Below, piece after piece: positions 56,701 to 64,000 of a DNA stretch of 64,000 nt. Every line of letters begins with the position of its first letter. Position 1 is the first letter of the stretch. The position numbers and the translations under genes are program-made. The notes beneath the pieces were generated by a model. It searched no databases, had not been told where the DNA came from, and worked only from the letters and a program-made list of their open reading frames with translations. Location of the stretch: the NCBI GenBank assembly GCA_014904845.1, contig MU119254.1:62001-126000 (forward strand). The letters are read 5' to 3'. The DNA comes from Acephala macrosclerotiorum. Taxonomy: Eukaryota > Ascomycota > Leotiomycetes > Helotiales > Mollisiaceae.

Positions 56701-59700
56701 TTGATGCTTGTTGTGGGAACTGATTGAGTGGCTGGTAGCGATAGTTTCGTGAAACCGGTCAAACCCGATGGGATGCTTGGGCCTTGAAAGGCATTGTAGC
56801 TGGAAGTCATCGACATTGGTGCTGTAGTCGACTCTGCTGAAGGTTTTTGTGATGATGACGCTATCTGGACACTCTCAAGTGCAGCAGTCGTAGTCATGGA
56901 CAATATCGTGGTCGTTCTCATGGTCGTGCTCATGGTCGTGTTCAAGTATCGTCGTGGCGAGGTACTGAAGGGGCGATTGTTCCAACTGCTTGTGCTGAGA
57001 CCGATTGGCGGAACCGGAGCCGAGTTCGTTGCGGCTGATGATTGAATGGCTGTCGTATTCTCCATCTCCGTAATGATGCTTGATGATTGGCGTGTAGCAA
57101 GTGTTTTTGTTGATGATATTTCTCCCAAGTTACTCTCCACGGTTCCAACTGATTGTGTTCCTGAACTGCCAGGTGACGATGCAGACAAAGTCACTCCTGA
57201 AGTTCCACTACCCGAGAATATGTCCAACTTCGACTCAGTAGTACTTTCCACCGCAGATGTTACCAAGTATGTTTGCGTAGGTGTCGTAGTTACTGCTGAA
57301 GTCTCAGAGAATGGTCCAGAAGGTGAAGGCGGGAGGGTGTGAAATCCAGTGGTCGATGGCAAAGTCGTAGCAAAATCCGAGGACGATCCAATTGTGGGAG
57401 TACCAGACAAAACCATTTGACTCATATGAAAATGACTTGAGAAATATTTAGACTTACCAGTACCAGATGACAACTCCACCATGCTCGACAAGCTTTCGCT
57501 GACGGCTGACGATACAGACTGTGTGCTTGAGATGACCAAAGTTGAGAGGGCGGCAGATGTAGCATTTGCCGATTCGGTAGAGGTTGCACTTTGGATCGAG
57601 AGAACAGTCGAAGAGACGAGAGCAGTCGAGGAGGCAACAGACTGCGAGGCACTTGCGGAGGTAGACAACGACAAGAACGCAGAGACTGATGATTCTAAAG
57701 TCGAGACGCTTGAGAACAAGCTGCTGGATGCCGGAGTGACAGTGGCCGTAGATACCGAGGACGATTCCAGGGTTGAGGCGCCTGAGAACAAGCTGCTGGG
57801 TGCCGAAGGAGCGACCGTAGAGACCATGCTTGAAACCATGGGGCTGGATTCCATAGTGCTGAGTTCTGACGACACCACCGAGGAAGAGAGGGTCTGTGTG
57901 ACGGAGGCAGAGGTTGTCTGGCTTGCAACGACCGAAGAAGTTGCGAGGGATGAGCTCTCCAGCGTGCTGGACGCAGATGACTCTATTGGTGATGCAGTTG
58001 AGACCAGAGCAGATGAAGACACGGCCAGTGTGGAGGACGCCAAGGACAATGTCTCTGTAGCTGAGGACAAGCTGGCAGAGGCGCTGAGTTGGGTCGAGAC
58101 AACGCTGGATTGGATCGACGAGGATGCCAAGACAGACATTGGGATACTGGATGTGAGCTGTGTGGATGAAACAGCGACAGATGATTCGATGCTTGAGCTG
58201 GTGATGGTGCTCGATTCCATGGTCTGGCTCGACATAATTTCAGATGAGACCGCTGAGGTCGAGACAACTGAAACCTGGGAGGAGAACACGATCGATGAAG
58301 ACACCGTAACAGAAAGAGCACTTGTAGAAACCACTGATGAAATGACCGACGAAGACACGAGCGACGAGACGAATGAAGCCTCTGAAACTGGTGCCGACGA
58401 AGATGTGATCTGAGAGGATGCCTCCGAGGATGGAGATACTGACGCAGATGCAGAGGCAACGACAGATGACGTGAGCGAAGCAGACGAAATTTCTGTAGAG
58501 ATTCCTGATAACACGGCCGACGAAGAGAGGATCTCCGTAGCAGACGTGAAGCTGGACACCGAAGCGGACGATACCAAACTTGAGCTGACCATTGTGCTTG
58601 AAAGCATTGATTCTGAAGAAACCAAGGCCGACGATGATTCTGATACAGCACTTGAAACTGACGTGCTGAGTACTGCCGACGTAGAAACCACAGAAGATGC
58701 CAAAGAACTGGAAACAAGTCTGGAAGACTCGGTGACCGAAGTTGTGATGCTTGGGAGGACTGAGGATACCAACGAGCTTGGGACGAGGCTTGATGAGACT
58801 GTGGAGACTTCGGAGGAAACAACCGAGGTGATAAGGCTGAGCTCTGAAGTACTGATAGACGCTGTAAGGCTTGAAAGCGGCGATGAGGCCAGGGAGCTTG
58901 ATACAGGGCTGGTAGTAACAGAGGCAGAGACCGACGCGCTGGTGAATTCTGACGAAACCATAGATGAAATCATGCTGCTGGAAGCTGGGACAGAGGCGGC
59001 AGAGCTCAAGACTGTAGAAGATACCAAGGAGCTTGTTGCCAATCTTGATGATGAGACAGTAGCAGAGATGCTCTGGCTCTCCGATGAGACCAGTGACGAG
59101 GCCAGTGTGCTCTGGACTGAGGGTACAACCGAAGTAGCAGCAACAGAGGATTGCACAGATGAGAGGCTGGCCGTCGCAGTGGGCACGAAGCTCGTGAAAG
59201 CAGATGATGCCAAAGAGGACTCGATAGAAGAAGCCGACGATAACAATGAAGTCGAAGCAAGAGCAGAGGTCGTAGGAATAGAGCTTGAGACCAGGCTGGA
59301 ATATTCTGCAACAGAAGACGTGGGCAGAGTCTCGCTTGCAGTCGTGCTCGAGATGAGACTGCTGGATACCAGGGCTGTGGTCGATGGCTGCGCAGATGCA
59401 GAAACCGATGCAGAGCTGGACACCAGGGAACTCGAGACAGTGACGGCGCTTGATTCCACAGAGGACGAGACCAACATGGTGGAGCTGACAACAACACTTG
59501 AGGCGAGGCTGCTAGATTCCATGACAGATGTTGATACTTGCTCGGATGTAGAAGCTGACGAGATCGTGCTGGAGGCCAATATTCTGGACGATGCGCTGCT
59601 AGATTCCATGACCGACGATGATATCATTGAGCTACTTATAACTGAAGTGACTGGTACGACAGAAGAGGCCACAGATGTCTGGCTGGAGACGATGGACGAC

Positions 59701-62700
59701 GATTCAAGAGCAGACGTCGACATGGATGCCGAGGCTGATAAGACAGAGGTTTGGCTGGACAGCATGCTAGACTCGAAAGTCTGGCTTGCAGTAACAGACG
59801 AGACCAATGGCGAACTTGATTGAACCGATAAGACCAAAGAGCTGGCTGAGGTAGTGGAAGACTCGACTGAAGTAATGCTGCTGGTGACCGAAGAGCTTGA
59901 TACTGGCACCGAAGATACCAATGATGAGCTTGATTCGACAACAGTTGAGGAAGCAACAGAGACCAACTGAGATGCAGATGCAGAGGATGACACCAAAGAG
60001 CTGGCTTGCGAAGACAGGACCGATGCCGTAGATGCCAAAGAGCTGGATTCGGCGATGCTGGAAGGCTCGAGTGCAGAAGTGCTGAGGCTCGATGTCTCTA
60101 ATACCTGTGAGGATACTGATGACACAACCGAAGAGATCAGGCTGCTGACAAACGCCACAGTCGAAGATTCGACCATAGTGCTGCTCAGTGATGAAACTGA
60201 TACAACTGGGGAAGATGAAACCAATGAGGAGATCAGAGATGTCGAGGCTGGCACAGGCACTCTTGAAACTAAGGACGAAACGCTTGCCAATAATGATACC
60301 GCCGACGAGGAAACTTCGACAGTAGAGGTTTGGATCGAGGTGCTGCTGAGTACCGTAAATTCCGTGGCTTGTGCCGACGTCGTCAATGAAGCCGAAGATG
60401 ATAGAGTCGATGATTCTAAGACTGATGAGGCCAAGGAAGTCGATTCCAAAATAGACGAAGACATTGAAGATGAAGCCAAGGTCTGGGAAGCGGTGAGTGA
60501 CAGGCTGGATACAGAAACCACTGAGGAAATTGCCTGGGTAGACGATTCCGAAGATGTTGTTGGTACTACGCTGGAAGATTCCACCATAGACGACGGTGCC
60601 AAAGATGTCGTTGGGACGCTCGTGGACTGGACTGCAGAAGACGAAACCAGGGAAGTCGTTGAAGCCACGCTGGAGGACTCGACCATAGACGAAGATACCA
60701 ACGGTGAGGCTGATAGAGCGCTGGAGGATTCAACCATAGACGTGGAAGCCAAGATCGATGATGCCAAGGAAGCCGCTGATTGCACGCTCGAAGACTCAAC
60801 AGTCGAGGAAATAAGGGTCTCGCTGGCTGACACGCTCGATGATTGCATGCTCGACATGGATGATTCGACAACAGTAGACGAGAGAGTCTGACTGCTGACA
60901 AAGGCCACAGAAGAGAATACAGAAAGCGAGGTAGTGACAGGTACAGATGAAGCGAGAGAGCTTGAAGCCAAGGAGCTGGACTCGGTAACAGATGAAACCT
61001 CAGATGATTGCACGCTTGAGACGGCCGAAGAAGACAGAGTCTGGCTCACAGAGGCGGAGACCACAGTAGATGAAGCAAATGGCGTCGAAACGACAGATGA
61101 TTCGCTAACCATGGAGGTTCCGGCTGAGGAAGATAGAATCTGACTCGTAGCTGACAGCGTAGACACGATGCTTGAGGATACTCCAGATGATTGCACACTT
61201 GACGATGACTCGACCATAGAGGAAGAGAGCATAGACGAGGATACAATTGATGGGCTGGAAGATACCAAGGACGAGGATAGAGTCTGGCTGATAGAAGCGA
61301 CGGACGAAGATACAATGATCTGACTGCTTGATTCTTGAGTCGTGGAGACAAGGCTGGAAGATTCTGTGGATGAGACAAGAACCTGGCTGCTGGATGCTAC
61401 AGACGATGATGCAAGAACTGAAGACACAGCTGGGCTGCTGCTGACAGACGAGGCAAGCGAACTTGTGATATCGGCAGTCGAGGAAACAACAGTCTGGCTG
61501 GTTGCAGGCAGTGAAGAGGAAACAATCTTGGAAGACACCAAGGACGAGACTAGTGCGGATGTCGATTCGACCATCGAACTTCTCGGGACTGATGATGATA
61601 CCAGAGATAGGACCGAAGGTTGAGAAACAAGTGAGGAGACACTTGATGACTCGACTATGGATGCCTGGCTGGTAAGAGCAACAGTTGAGGAAGCAAGTAG
61701 CGACGATGAAGGAATGACACTGCTAATAACGCTTGTTGATACCACAGAAGATGCCAAAGACGAAGACTCAAGAGCTGAGGTGGACAAGCTGCTGGAAACC
61801 AATGTGCTGGTGGCAGGTACGGACGAGGATTCGACTATAGTGCTGCTGACGACCAACGAAGAGGACTCTTGAACAGAAGAGCTTGGGGCCACACTTGGCA
61901 GAGACACAACAGATGAGACAGAAGACGACTCGATAGTCTGGCTGGACACAACTGACGATACAGACACCGAAAGACTCTCGCTTAATGTGGTCGTCAATGT
62001 TGCTGGTACCGAGGTTGAGACCACGCTACTTGAAACCATTACTGATGAAACCTGGCTGGAAGACTCCGTTGGCATAACGCTGGATACAGACACCGAGGTG
62101 CTTGCAACCAGAGGTGATACAGACGAAGCAACCGAAGAGACCAAGCTTGAGCTGCTGGCCAATGACGAAGAAACAGTCTGGCTAACCAGGCTGCTGCTTT
62201 CGGCAGTTGGTGAAGCAACTGATGAAGATTCAAGGCTTGAAGTAGAAGCCAGAGCAGATGACGAGATCGAGGAAATTTCTGAGACGGTGCTGCTGAGTGC
62301 AAGAGTCGACGAAGCCATTGGAGCAGATGAAAGCGTGCTTGATTCCATAACACTTGAGCTGGCCATGCTGCTTGAAACCATCGAGGACGAGATGGTAGCA
62401 GAGACAGATGGTGAAGCAGATACCACAGATGAATAAGACATGATGCTTTCCGTGGGTGATACGCTTGAAGCCAAAGATGAGGATACAACCAAAGAAGAAC
62501 TCTCAACAACAGTGGATGAGACTGTAGCCGAAGAGCCCTCAATGGTGGATGAAATCAAGGAGCTGACATGCGTGCTGGAGACCATGACTGATAGCATAGA
62601 CGAGCTGACCACAAGAGTCGATGAAACCGAGACTGAACTTGAAACCATTAAGCTTGAGGCAATGACTGATGATGACAACACGCTGCTGCTTTCGACAGTT

Positions 62701-64000
62701 GCAGTTGAAACAACAGACTTGGAGCTTGGCACAACTGTGGATGAGACAATTGCTGAAGAGGCCAGAGTCTGGGATTCAGATACAGAGACGGAAGTCGATG
62801 GCAGGACGCTTGAGGCAACGCTTGAGAACACACTGCTGGATTCGATAACGGTAGACGAAATGACAGATGAGGAGCTGGGCACAATTGTGGATGAGACAAC
62901 TGATGAAGACTCTAAAGTCTGAGACTCGGATACAGAGGACGAAGTCGAGGACGCCAGGACACTTGATACAGAGCTGCTTTCGATAACCGTGGACGAGATG
63001 ACAGCTGAAGAGCTTGGCACAATTGTGGATGAAACAACTGATGAAGACTCTAAAGTCTGAGATACCGAGACGGAAACCGATGATGATGACGGCAGAACTG
63101 AAGCAAATGATGACGAGAGCTGAGTAGTATTCGCCAAGAAAGTCATTGAAATCACGCTGCTGATCTGAGATGAAGCCAACGTAGCCACACTGCTCGAGGC
63201 AAGTGCAGATGGTTGGATCTTGGACGAGATCTCAGTGCTTGAAGCTAGTACAGAGGTTCTGATCTGGCTTGAAACGAGCGAGGAGGAAATTTCAGTGACA
63301 GACGAGGTAAGCGATGTCGAGGCCAATGTGGAAGCCAATGGCACAATGGTAGAGCTTGCAACGCTGCTCGAAAGAAGCGAGGAAGATTCGACCATTGTGG
63401 AGCTGATCTTAGTGCTGGAGACGACAGTTGATGGTGCCAAGGATGAGCTGATCACAGTGTTGGATGCCAGGATCGAGGAAGAGACCGTCTCGGAAACCAT
63501 AGAAGATGAGGACACAACCAAGCTGCTCCCTACCGAAGTAGAGGACACCAAGGCTGATGAGCTGATCTCTGTGCCAGATGCGAGCACGCTAGTTTGGCTT
63601 GCGAGGGACGAAGTCTCAACCATCGAATAGCTGAGGACTGAGCTTGAGACCAGAATAGATGAAGACACCGAAGTGCTTTCAACAACGCTAGTAGAAACTG
63701 CAATCGAGGAGCTGACAACAGAGCTTGAGGCCAGGACGGATAAAGACACCGAGGTACTTTCAACAAGGCTGGATGAAGCTGGGATCGAAGAGCTGATCAC
63801 TGAGGACACCACTGAGGATGAAACTATGACAGTCGGGCTTGCAAGGCTGCTCGAAACGATCGTGGAAGATACCAACACTGAGCTGGACTCGAGAGTCTGA
63901 CTTGATACCATCGATGAGGATAGCATGGAAGTCTCGCTTGTGAGTGAGCTTGAAGCCAGCGTAGAGCTTACCACGAGTGATGAGGATTCGAAAGTCGATG
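50754..64000 (-). CDS. giant Ser/Val/Thr-rich GPI-anchored mucin-like protein (5' partial)
   Basis: An uninterrupted frame of at least 4,415 codons runs from the right edge to the stop at 50754-50756. No ATG start is reached, so the N-terminus and any signal peptide lie outside. From the edge to about 57480 the protein is almost only S, V, T, A, L, M, E in degenerate 6-8-residue repeats such as SSSVVSS and VESSSLASS. From about 57420 to 52150 it is still Ser/Thr-rich but more varied, with seven spaced R-Y/W-x-N-x-S/T motifs. Then come two T-ITSC..TDCP repeats (51819-52106), a Cys-rich segment (CYPCQMSAANYSC, NCASCSG) near 51300-51560, a Ser-run and a His/Pro/Gln-rich tail. The end, SSKSEGGVALSS followed by SVVWILSIFLVVLYVL, is a classical GPI-attachment signal. 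It is probably a heavily O-glycosylated cell-wall or surface adhesin-like protein. No intron is needed, although a good GTAAGT lies at 57457 inside the frame. Confidence 0.85.
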   Translation of the reverse strand, partial: STFESSSLVVSSTLASSSLTSETSMLSSSMVSSQTLESSSVLVSSTIVSSSLASPTVIVSSSVVSSVISSSIPASSSLVESTSVSLSVLASSSVVSSSIAVSTSVVESTSVSSSILVSSSVLSYSMVETSSLASQTSVLASGTEISSSALVSSTSVGSSLVVSSSSMVSETVSSSILASNTVISSSLAPSTVVSSTKISSTMVESSSLLSSSVASSTIVPLASTLASTSLTSSVTEISSSLVSSQIRTSVLASSTEISSKIQPSALASSSVATLASSQISSVISMTFLANTTQLSSSFASVLPSSSSVSVSVSQTLESSSVVSSTIVPSSSAVISSTVIESSSVSSVLASSTSSSVSESQTLESSSVVSSTIVPSSSSVISSTVIESSSVFSSVASSVLPSTSVSVSESQTLASSAIVSSTVVPSSKSVVSTATVESSSVLSSSVIASSLMVSSSVSVSSTLVVSSSMLSVMVSSTHVSSLISSTIEGSSATVSSTVVESSSLVVSSSLASSVSPTESIMSYSSVVSASPSVSATISSSMVSSSMASSSVMESSTLSSAPMASSTLALSSTVSEISSISSSALASTSSLESSSVASPTAESSSLVSQTVSSSLASSSSLVSSVASSVSPLVASTSVSVSSVMPTESSSQVSSVMVSSSVVSTSVPATLTTTLSESLSVSVSSVVSSQTIESSSVSSVVSLPSVAPSSSVQESSSLVVSSTIVESSSVPATSTLVSSSLSTSALESSSLASSVVSTSVISSVIPSSSLLASSTVALTSQASIVESSSVSSLVSQPSVLSLVSSSVPRSSMVESTSALVSSLVSSKIVSSSLPATSQTVVSSTADITSSLASSVSSSPAVSSVLASSSVASSSQVLVSSTESSSLVSTTQESSSQIIVSSSVASISQTLSSSLVSSSPSIVSSSMLSSSMVESSSSVQSSGVSSSIVSTLSATSQILSSSAGTSMVSESSVVSTPFASSTVVSASVSQTLSSSAVSSVQSSEVSSVTESSSLASSSLASSVPVTTSLSVFSSVAFVSSQTLSSTVVESSMSSMQSSSVSASETLISSTVESSSVQSAASLASSILASTSMVESSSALSASPLVSSSMVESSSVASTTSLVSSSAVQSTSVPTTSLAPSSMVESSSVVPTTSSESSTQAISSVVSVSSLSLTASQTLASSSMSSSILESTSLASSVLESSTLSSSASLTTSAQATEFTVLSSTSIQTSTVEVSSSAVSLLASVSSLVSRVPVPASTSLISSLVSSSPVVSVSSLSSTMVESSTVAFVSSLISSVVSSVSSQVLETSSLSTSALEPSSIAESSSLASTASVLSSQASSLVSSSASASQLVSVASSTVVESSSSLVSSVPVSSSSVTSSITSVESSTTSASSLVLSVQSSSPLVSSVTASQTFESSMLSSQTSVLSASASMSTSALESSSIVSSQTSVASSVVPVTSVISSSMISSSVMESSSASSRILASSTISSASTSEQVSTSVMESSSLASSVVVSSTMLVSSSVESSAVTVSSSLVSSSASVSASAQPSTTALVSSSLISSTTASETLPTSSVAEYSSLVSSSIPTTSALASTSLLSSASSIESSLASSAFTSFVPTATASLSSVQSSVAATSVVPSVQSTLASSLVSSESQSISATVSSSRLATSSLVSSTVLSSAASVPASSSMISSMVSSEFTSASVSASVTTSPVSSSLASSPLSSLTASISTSELSLITSVVSSEVSTVSSSLVPSSLVSSVLPSITTSVTESSRLVSSSLASSVVSTSAVLSTSVSSAVSESSSALVSSESMLSSTMVSSSLVSSASVSSFTSATEILSSSAVLSGISTEISSASLTSSVVASASASVSPSSEASSQITSSSAPVSEASFVSSLVSSSVISSVVSTSALSVTVSSSIVFSSQVSVVSTSAVSSEIMSSQTMESSTITSSSIESSVAVSSTQLTSSIPMSVLASSSIQSSVVSTQLSASASLSSATETLSLASSTLAVSSSALVSTASPIESSASSTLESSSLATSSVVASQTTSASVTQTLSSSVVSSELSTMESSPMVSSMVSTVAPSAPSSLFSGASTLESSSVSTATVTPASSSLFSSVSTLESSVSAFLSLSTSASASQSVASSTALVSSTVLSIQSATSTESANATSAALSTLVISSTQSVSSAVSESLSSMVELSSGTGKSKYFSSHFHMSQMVLSGTPTIGSSSDFATTLPSTTGFHTLPPSPSGPFSETSAVTTTPTQTYLVTSAVESTTESKLDIFSGSGTSGVTLSASSPGSSGTQSVGTVESNLGEISSTKTLATRQSSSIITEMENTTAIQSSAATNSAPVPPIGLSTSSWNNRPFSTSPRRYLNTTMSTTMRTTTILSMTTTAALESVQIASSSQKPSAESTTAPMSMTSSYNAFQGPSIPSGLTGFTKLSLPATQSVPTTSIKSSNQRSQSLNSTAETSVSAISTLASLPTAESLSGFNFASSMLPTTFRLPTGLQYSSFMSIALPTNTIRPSLIMSTALESKAMESTVDFSPTGSKMSIPSSMATSPQFSIQESSTTIASPRHTPSIANLTTTSESFTAESLMNFASPTMRASIVLLTSSISTSTALFVTESFTAVESSAAIQISMALESMRPSTSLESSVVKSLVSLQGSSTLLPSSTTSPYDPGLHRSTTTATPFESLVSSILETSSTTLELTTTHAISSTLELTSVPPTSSQHGPVSFSRGVVYRNSSRSLSPRIISTTLSLETNTESIEPTPLPSLTDTSTLVQSLSENSHATSIGSHLAFSLESTTTIASLTEILLSTGTLPTTLSFGSASETIAQTSIQASAETHLESIASSIVLDSTSAPSLTSEPLQTSAMSTLEGLSFTSASTSVKTSPLPFLVSSSVPTISETQESPPTSTTAIFNQETILSIASTESIAPSIQTEVASSTSHGLSSRYTDYWNTTSVSLFSRTTIDEMPTTTATLQVSLLAPSLASETTMAGSSLLPPISLSIVTSMREKLSSQSHEASLLIATRVASEIETTSYFAFSPALPPKSSTIVQSATFAISSGTSESSSMSRVISSESLISAHSKSTIIPMLISSAPVTKSPAAIQTTSAEASLTSLTTSHEIRLASSSTALVSSAVSPSVTISEQASHSSSIMEQLSVPSSLTLETEQARATLTHEFSELTFSQTTASMSSSARYWNTSRTSTTSSIATFESEMPTTETTSEALDLVLTSVIQSGRVSAVVPSASTSPEPTSAIVSTPGIEALASTTASLPSSPSLAIEPSATQHPHILTSETVTSIMINALLSTSIFQKSESLAHSSSPKTIALETPSGISLSLSTAHHLSTAISESQESARLESLSTTFNGPGISIASTERLSSALNVETTTSSTLSSLQQETEVLGSMIVTSTTQSESSVVVIASSNVLSSTTQEESVHSASTTAREASIAQAETAPAVTSSRSSLASTLTQSIASSSRYGNLSFVLPRKSISTTQPTLLSTAQESILSSIYLLSSVTKVLVTTTSSSNLLVPTKVAKSSAVSTAVASLVSAHSGPVSSPAILLSETAPSTMSQVSKVVETGSISSSSSASINPSEASQILQSEGSIKTSTETSSRNATASMSLLSNTGTSQVQIPSSSATIAYPESSTVQIPASRLARSETESTQLQTESSATPTTSTLEIFHTRMLSSSSTRYGNLSIVFGVSRASSSASSFSVTSETQLLPLLASLELSTTATAASATVSPIESAMSGTKTALSEISVAPSEISKAIPSISEPISRVTSEPSSSASQGRQPTLSENPTGALSQTVHPSIAISPAPLQSSHATPTPAQSGVSPGHSEIVLPASSGTQEVTSHLLEHLSTATSITLTPAIPQTETSAVPASPLSALAITQPQSTLAQTSSTHGLFSTIPRWYNTSRIAQSSTLSLTLLTSLASNTEPTPLVPTPTFISLSSPAERSSSSTSSAGLLPVSSTHLLSTPVLSAPAFITPIPEPPIIWTTETIYTTVIDTITSCPPIITDCPIGSTTTQIISLTTSVHPVTQPPQPPVPAPWTTATVYTAITYTITSCPVQVTDCPLGKTSIDSIPVYTTSYPPSQSMQPPGPPPAEPQDPTKTPLPPDSPPANPPVQLQESIKPPSPAESQNAQIASNVQESAPTQSSERKEVIGILVTVIVDIIVEVTINNGLTTTSYITKTFYSDMTELWNTATAGQNCYPCQMSAANYSCPSSGVTITRTLCRSSPGIAPSPYIPPVVQNCASCSGITLASGFQPPIYTNVEGLPSSSSSSSSSASSIYNSTMHSSSLSSSSILNTTMLNSTSWSASPHSSILHTAASQTSVTNIVASQTAVPHDAVPQQAPISQQQAAKTLAPQSGVPEHNAVHDHIAEKAPEHVQAEVLPTPSVDDTAIHPFPEIPQASSSKSEGGVALSSSVVWILSIFLVVLYVL
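51819..52106 (-). repeat. two TITSC-type cysteine repeats in the mucin
   Basis: Repeat 1 reads WTTETIYTTVIDTITSCPPI then ITDCPIGSTTTQ; repeat 2 reads WTTATVYTAITYTITSCPVQ then VTDCPLGKTSID. Similar TxxITSCxxxxTxCPxG units occur in many fungal GPI-anchored wall proteins. The two copies are about 150 bp apart and clearly homologous. Confidence 0.85.
52320..56965 (-). repeat. seven spaced R-Y/W-x-N-x-S/T motifs in the mucin
   Basis: The motif appears as PRRYLNTTM (about 56945), VVYRNSSRS (about 55850), YTDYWNTTSV (about 55200), ARYWNTSRTS (about 54470), SRYGNLSFVL (about 53635), TRYGNLSIVF (about 52990) and PRWYNTSRIA (about 52335). The spacing is about 650-1,100 bp, which implies a long, much diverged unit of roughly 220-370 residues. 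Each carries an N-glycosylation sequon and is the only aromatic/basic island in otherwise Ser/Thr sequence. Confidence 0.75.

Noticed and set aside
57481..62922. Long plus-strand frames (for example 57481-58413, 58471-59823, 60055-60891) rich in Asp, Glu, Thr and Leu
   Set aside because: They lie exactly antisense to the mucin repeats. Codon use of Ser/Val/Thr/Ala repeats makes the opposite strand nearly stop-free and acidic; no start context, motif or family fits.
1..64000. tRNA genes, rRNA, CRISPR arrays, riboswitches
   Set aside because: None could be recognised by eye on either strand; a covariance-model scan would be needed to exclude a tRNA.

Overview
The window looks like nuclear DNA of a filamentous ascomycete (Pezizomycotina). 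The evidence is short introns of about 41-76 nt with GT..AG ends and CTAAC/CTGAC-type branch sites, a fungal Zn2Cys6 regulator, a fungal rhodopsin-domain membrane protein, an NCS1 purine-cytosine permease, an ENA-type P-type ATPase relic, several heterokaryon-incompatibility (HET) genes, and decay that resembles RIP mutation. The species cannot be named from the sequence; a leotiomycete-like genome is only a guess.

Layout. 1-311: 5' end of an M3 oligopeptidase (minus strand, runs off the left edge). 0.99-1.5 kb: tentative small spliced gene. 2.3-3.2 kb: ankyrin protein. 3.7-5.2 kb: amidohydrolase/deaminase with one intron. 6.5-7.6 kb: 2-oxoglutarate/Fe(II) dioxygenase. 8.0-9.0 kb: TRAP-alpha/Irc22-like ER protein (minus). 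10.5-12.5 kb: TPR-SET protein. 12.6-12.85 kb: decayed tandem repeat. 13.2-15.3 kb: intact HET gene; 15.7-16.5 kb: HET relic (minus). 16.7-17.6 kb: alpha/beta-hydrolase (minus). 18.3-19.7 kb: MFS transporter with a damaged or unplaced 5' end, convergent with a complete three-exon Zn2Cys6 regulator at 19.8-21.1 kb. 22.1-22.2 kb: 14-bp tandem array. 22.3-25.4 kb: a 1,056-codon frame of unknown function interrupted by two in-frame stops. 26.4-26.6 kb: diverged 99-bp duplication. 26.6-27.3 kb: possible membrane-protein remnant. 27.8-29.7 kb: Sas10/Utp3 ribosome-biogenesis gene with a GC-AG intron. 30.3-33.8 kb: two adjacent HET pseudogenes whose stops are almost all TAG at expected Trp codons. 34.2-35.9 kb: NCS1 permease (minus). 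37.3-39.0 kb: seven-exon rhodopsin-like membrane protein. 39.7-40.9 kb: SAM methyltransferase (minus). 42.95-45.6 kb: ENA ATPase pseudogene. 45.9-48.5 kb: 868-aa fungal protein with a possible HicA-like C-terminal domain (minus). 49.4-49.9 kb: decayed ORF. 50.75-64.0 kb: a giant intronless Ser/Val/Thr-rich mucin with a GPI-anchor signal (minus, runs off the right edge).

The window mixes housekeeping genes (Sas10, TRAP-alpha-like, oligopeptidase, SET) with accessory material (HET, MFS plus regulator, permease, mucin). The accessory stretches carry much inactivation: RIP-like HET genes, a frameshifted ATPase, a stop-interrupted giant ORF and diverged repeats. The best candidates for something undescribed are the mucin of at least 4,415 residues at 50.8-64 kb and the unidentified stop-interrupted protein at 22.3-25.4 kb.
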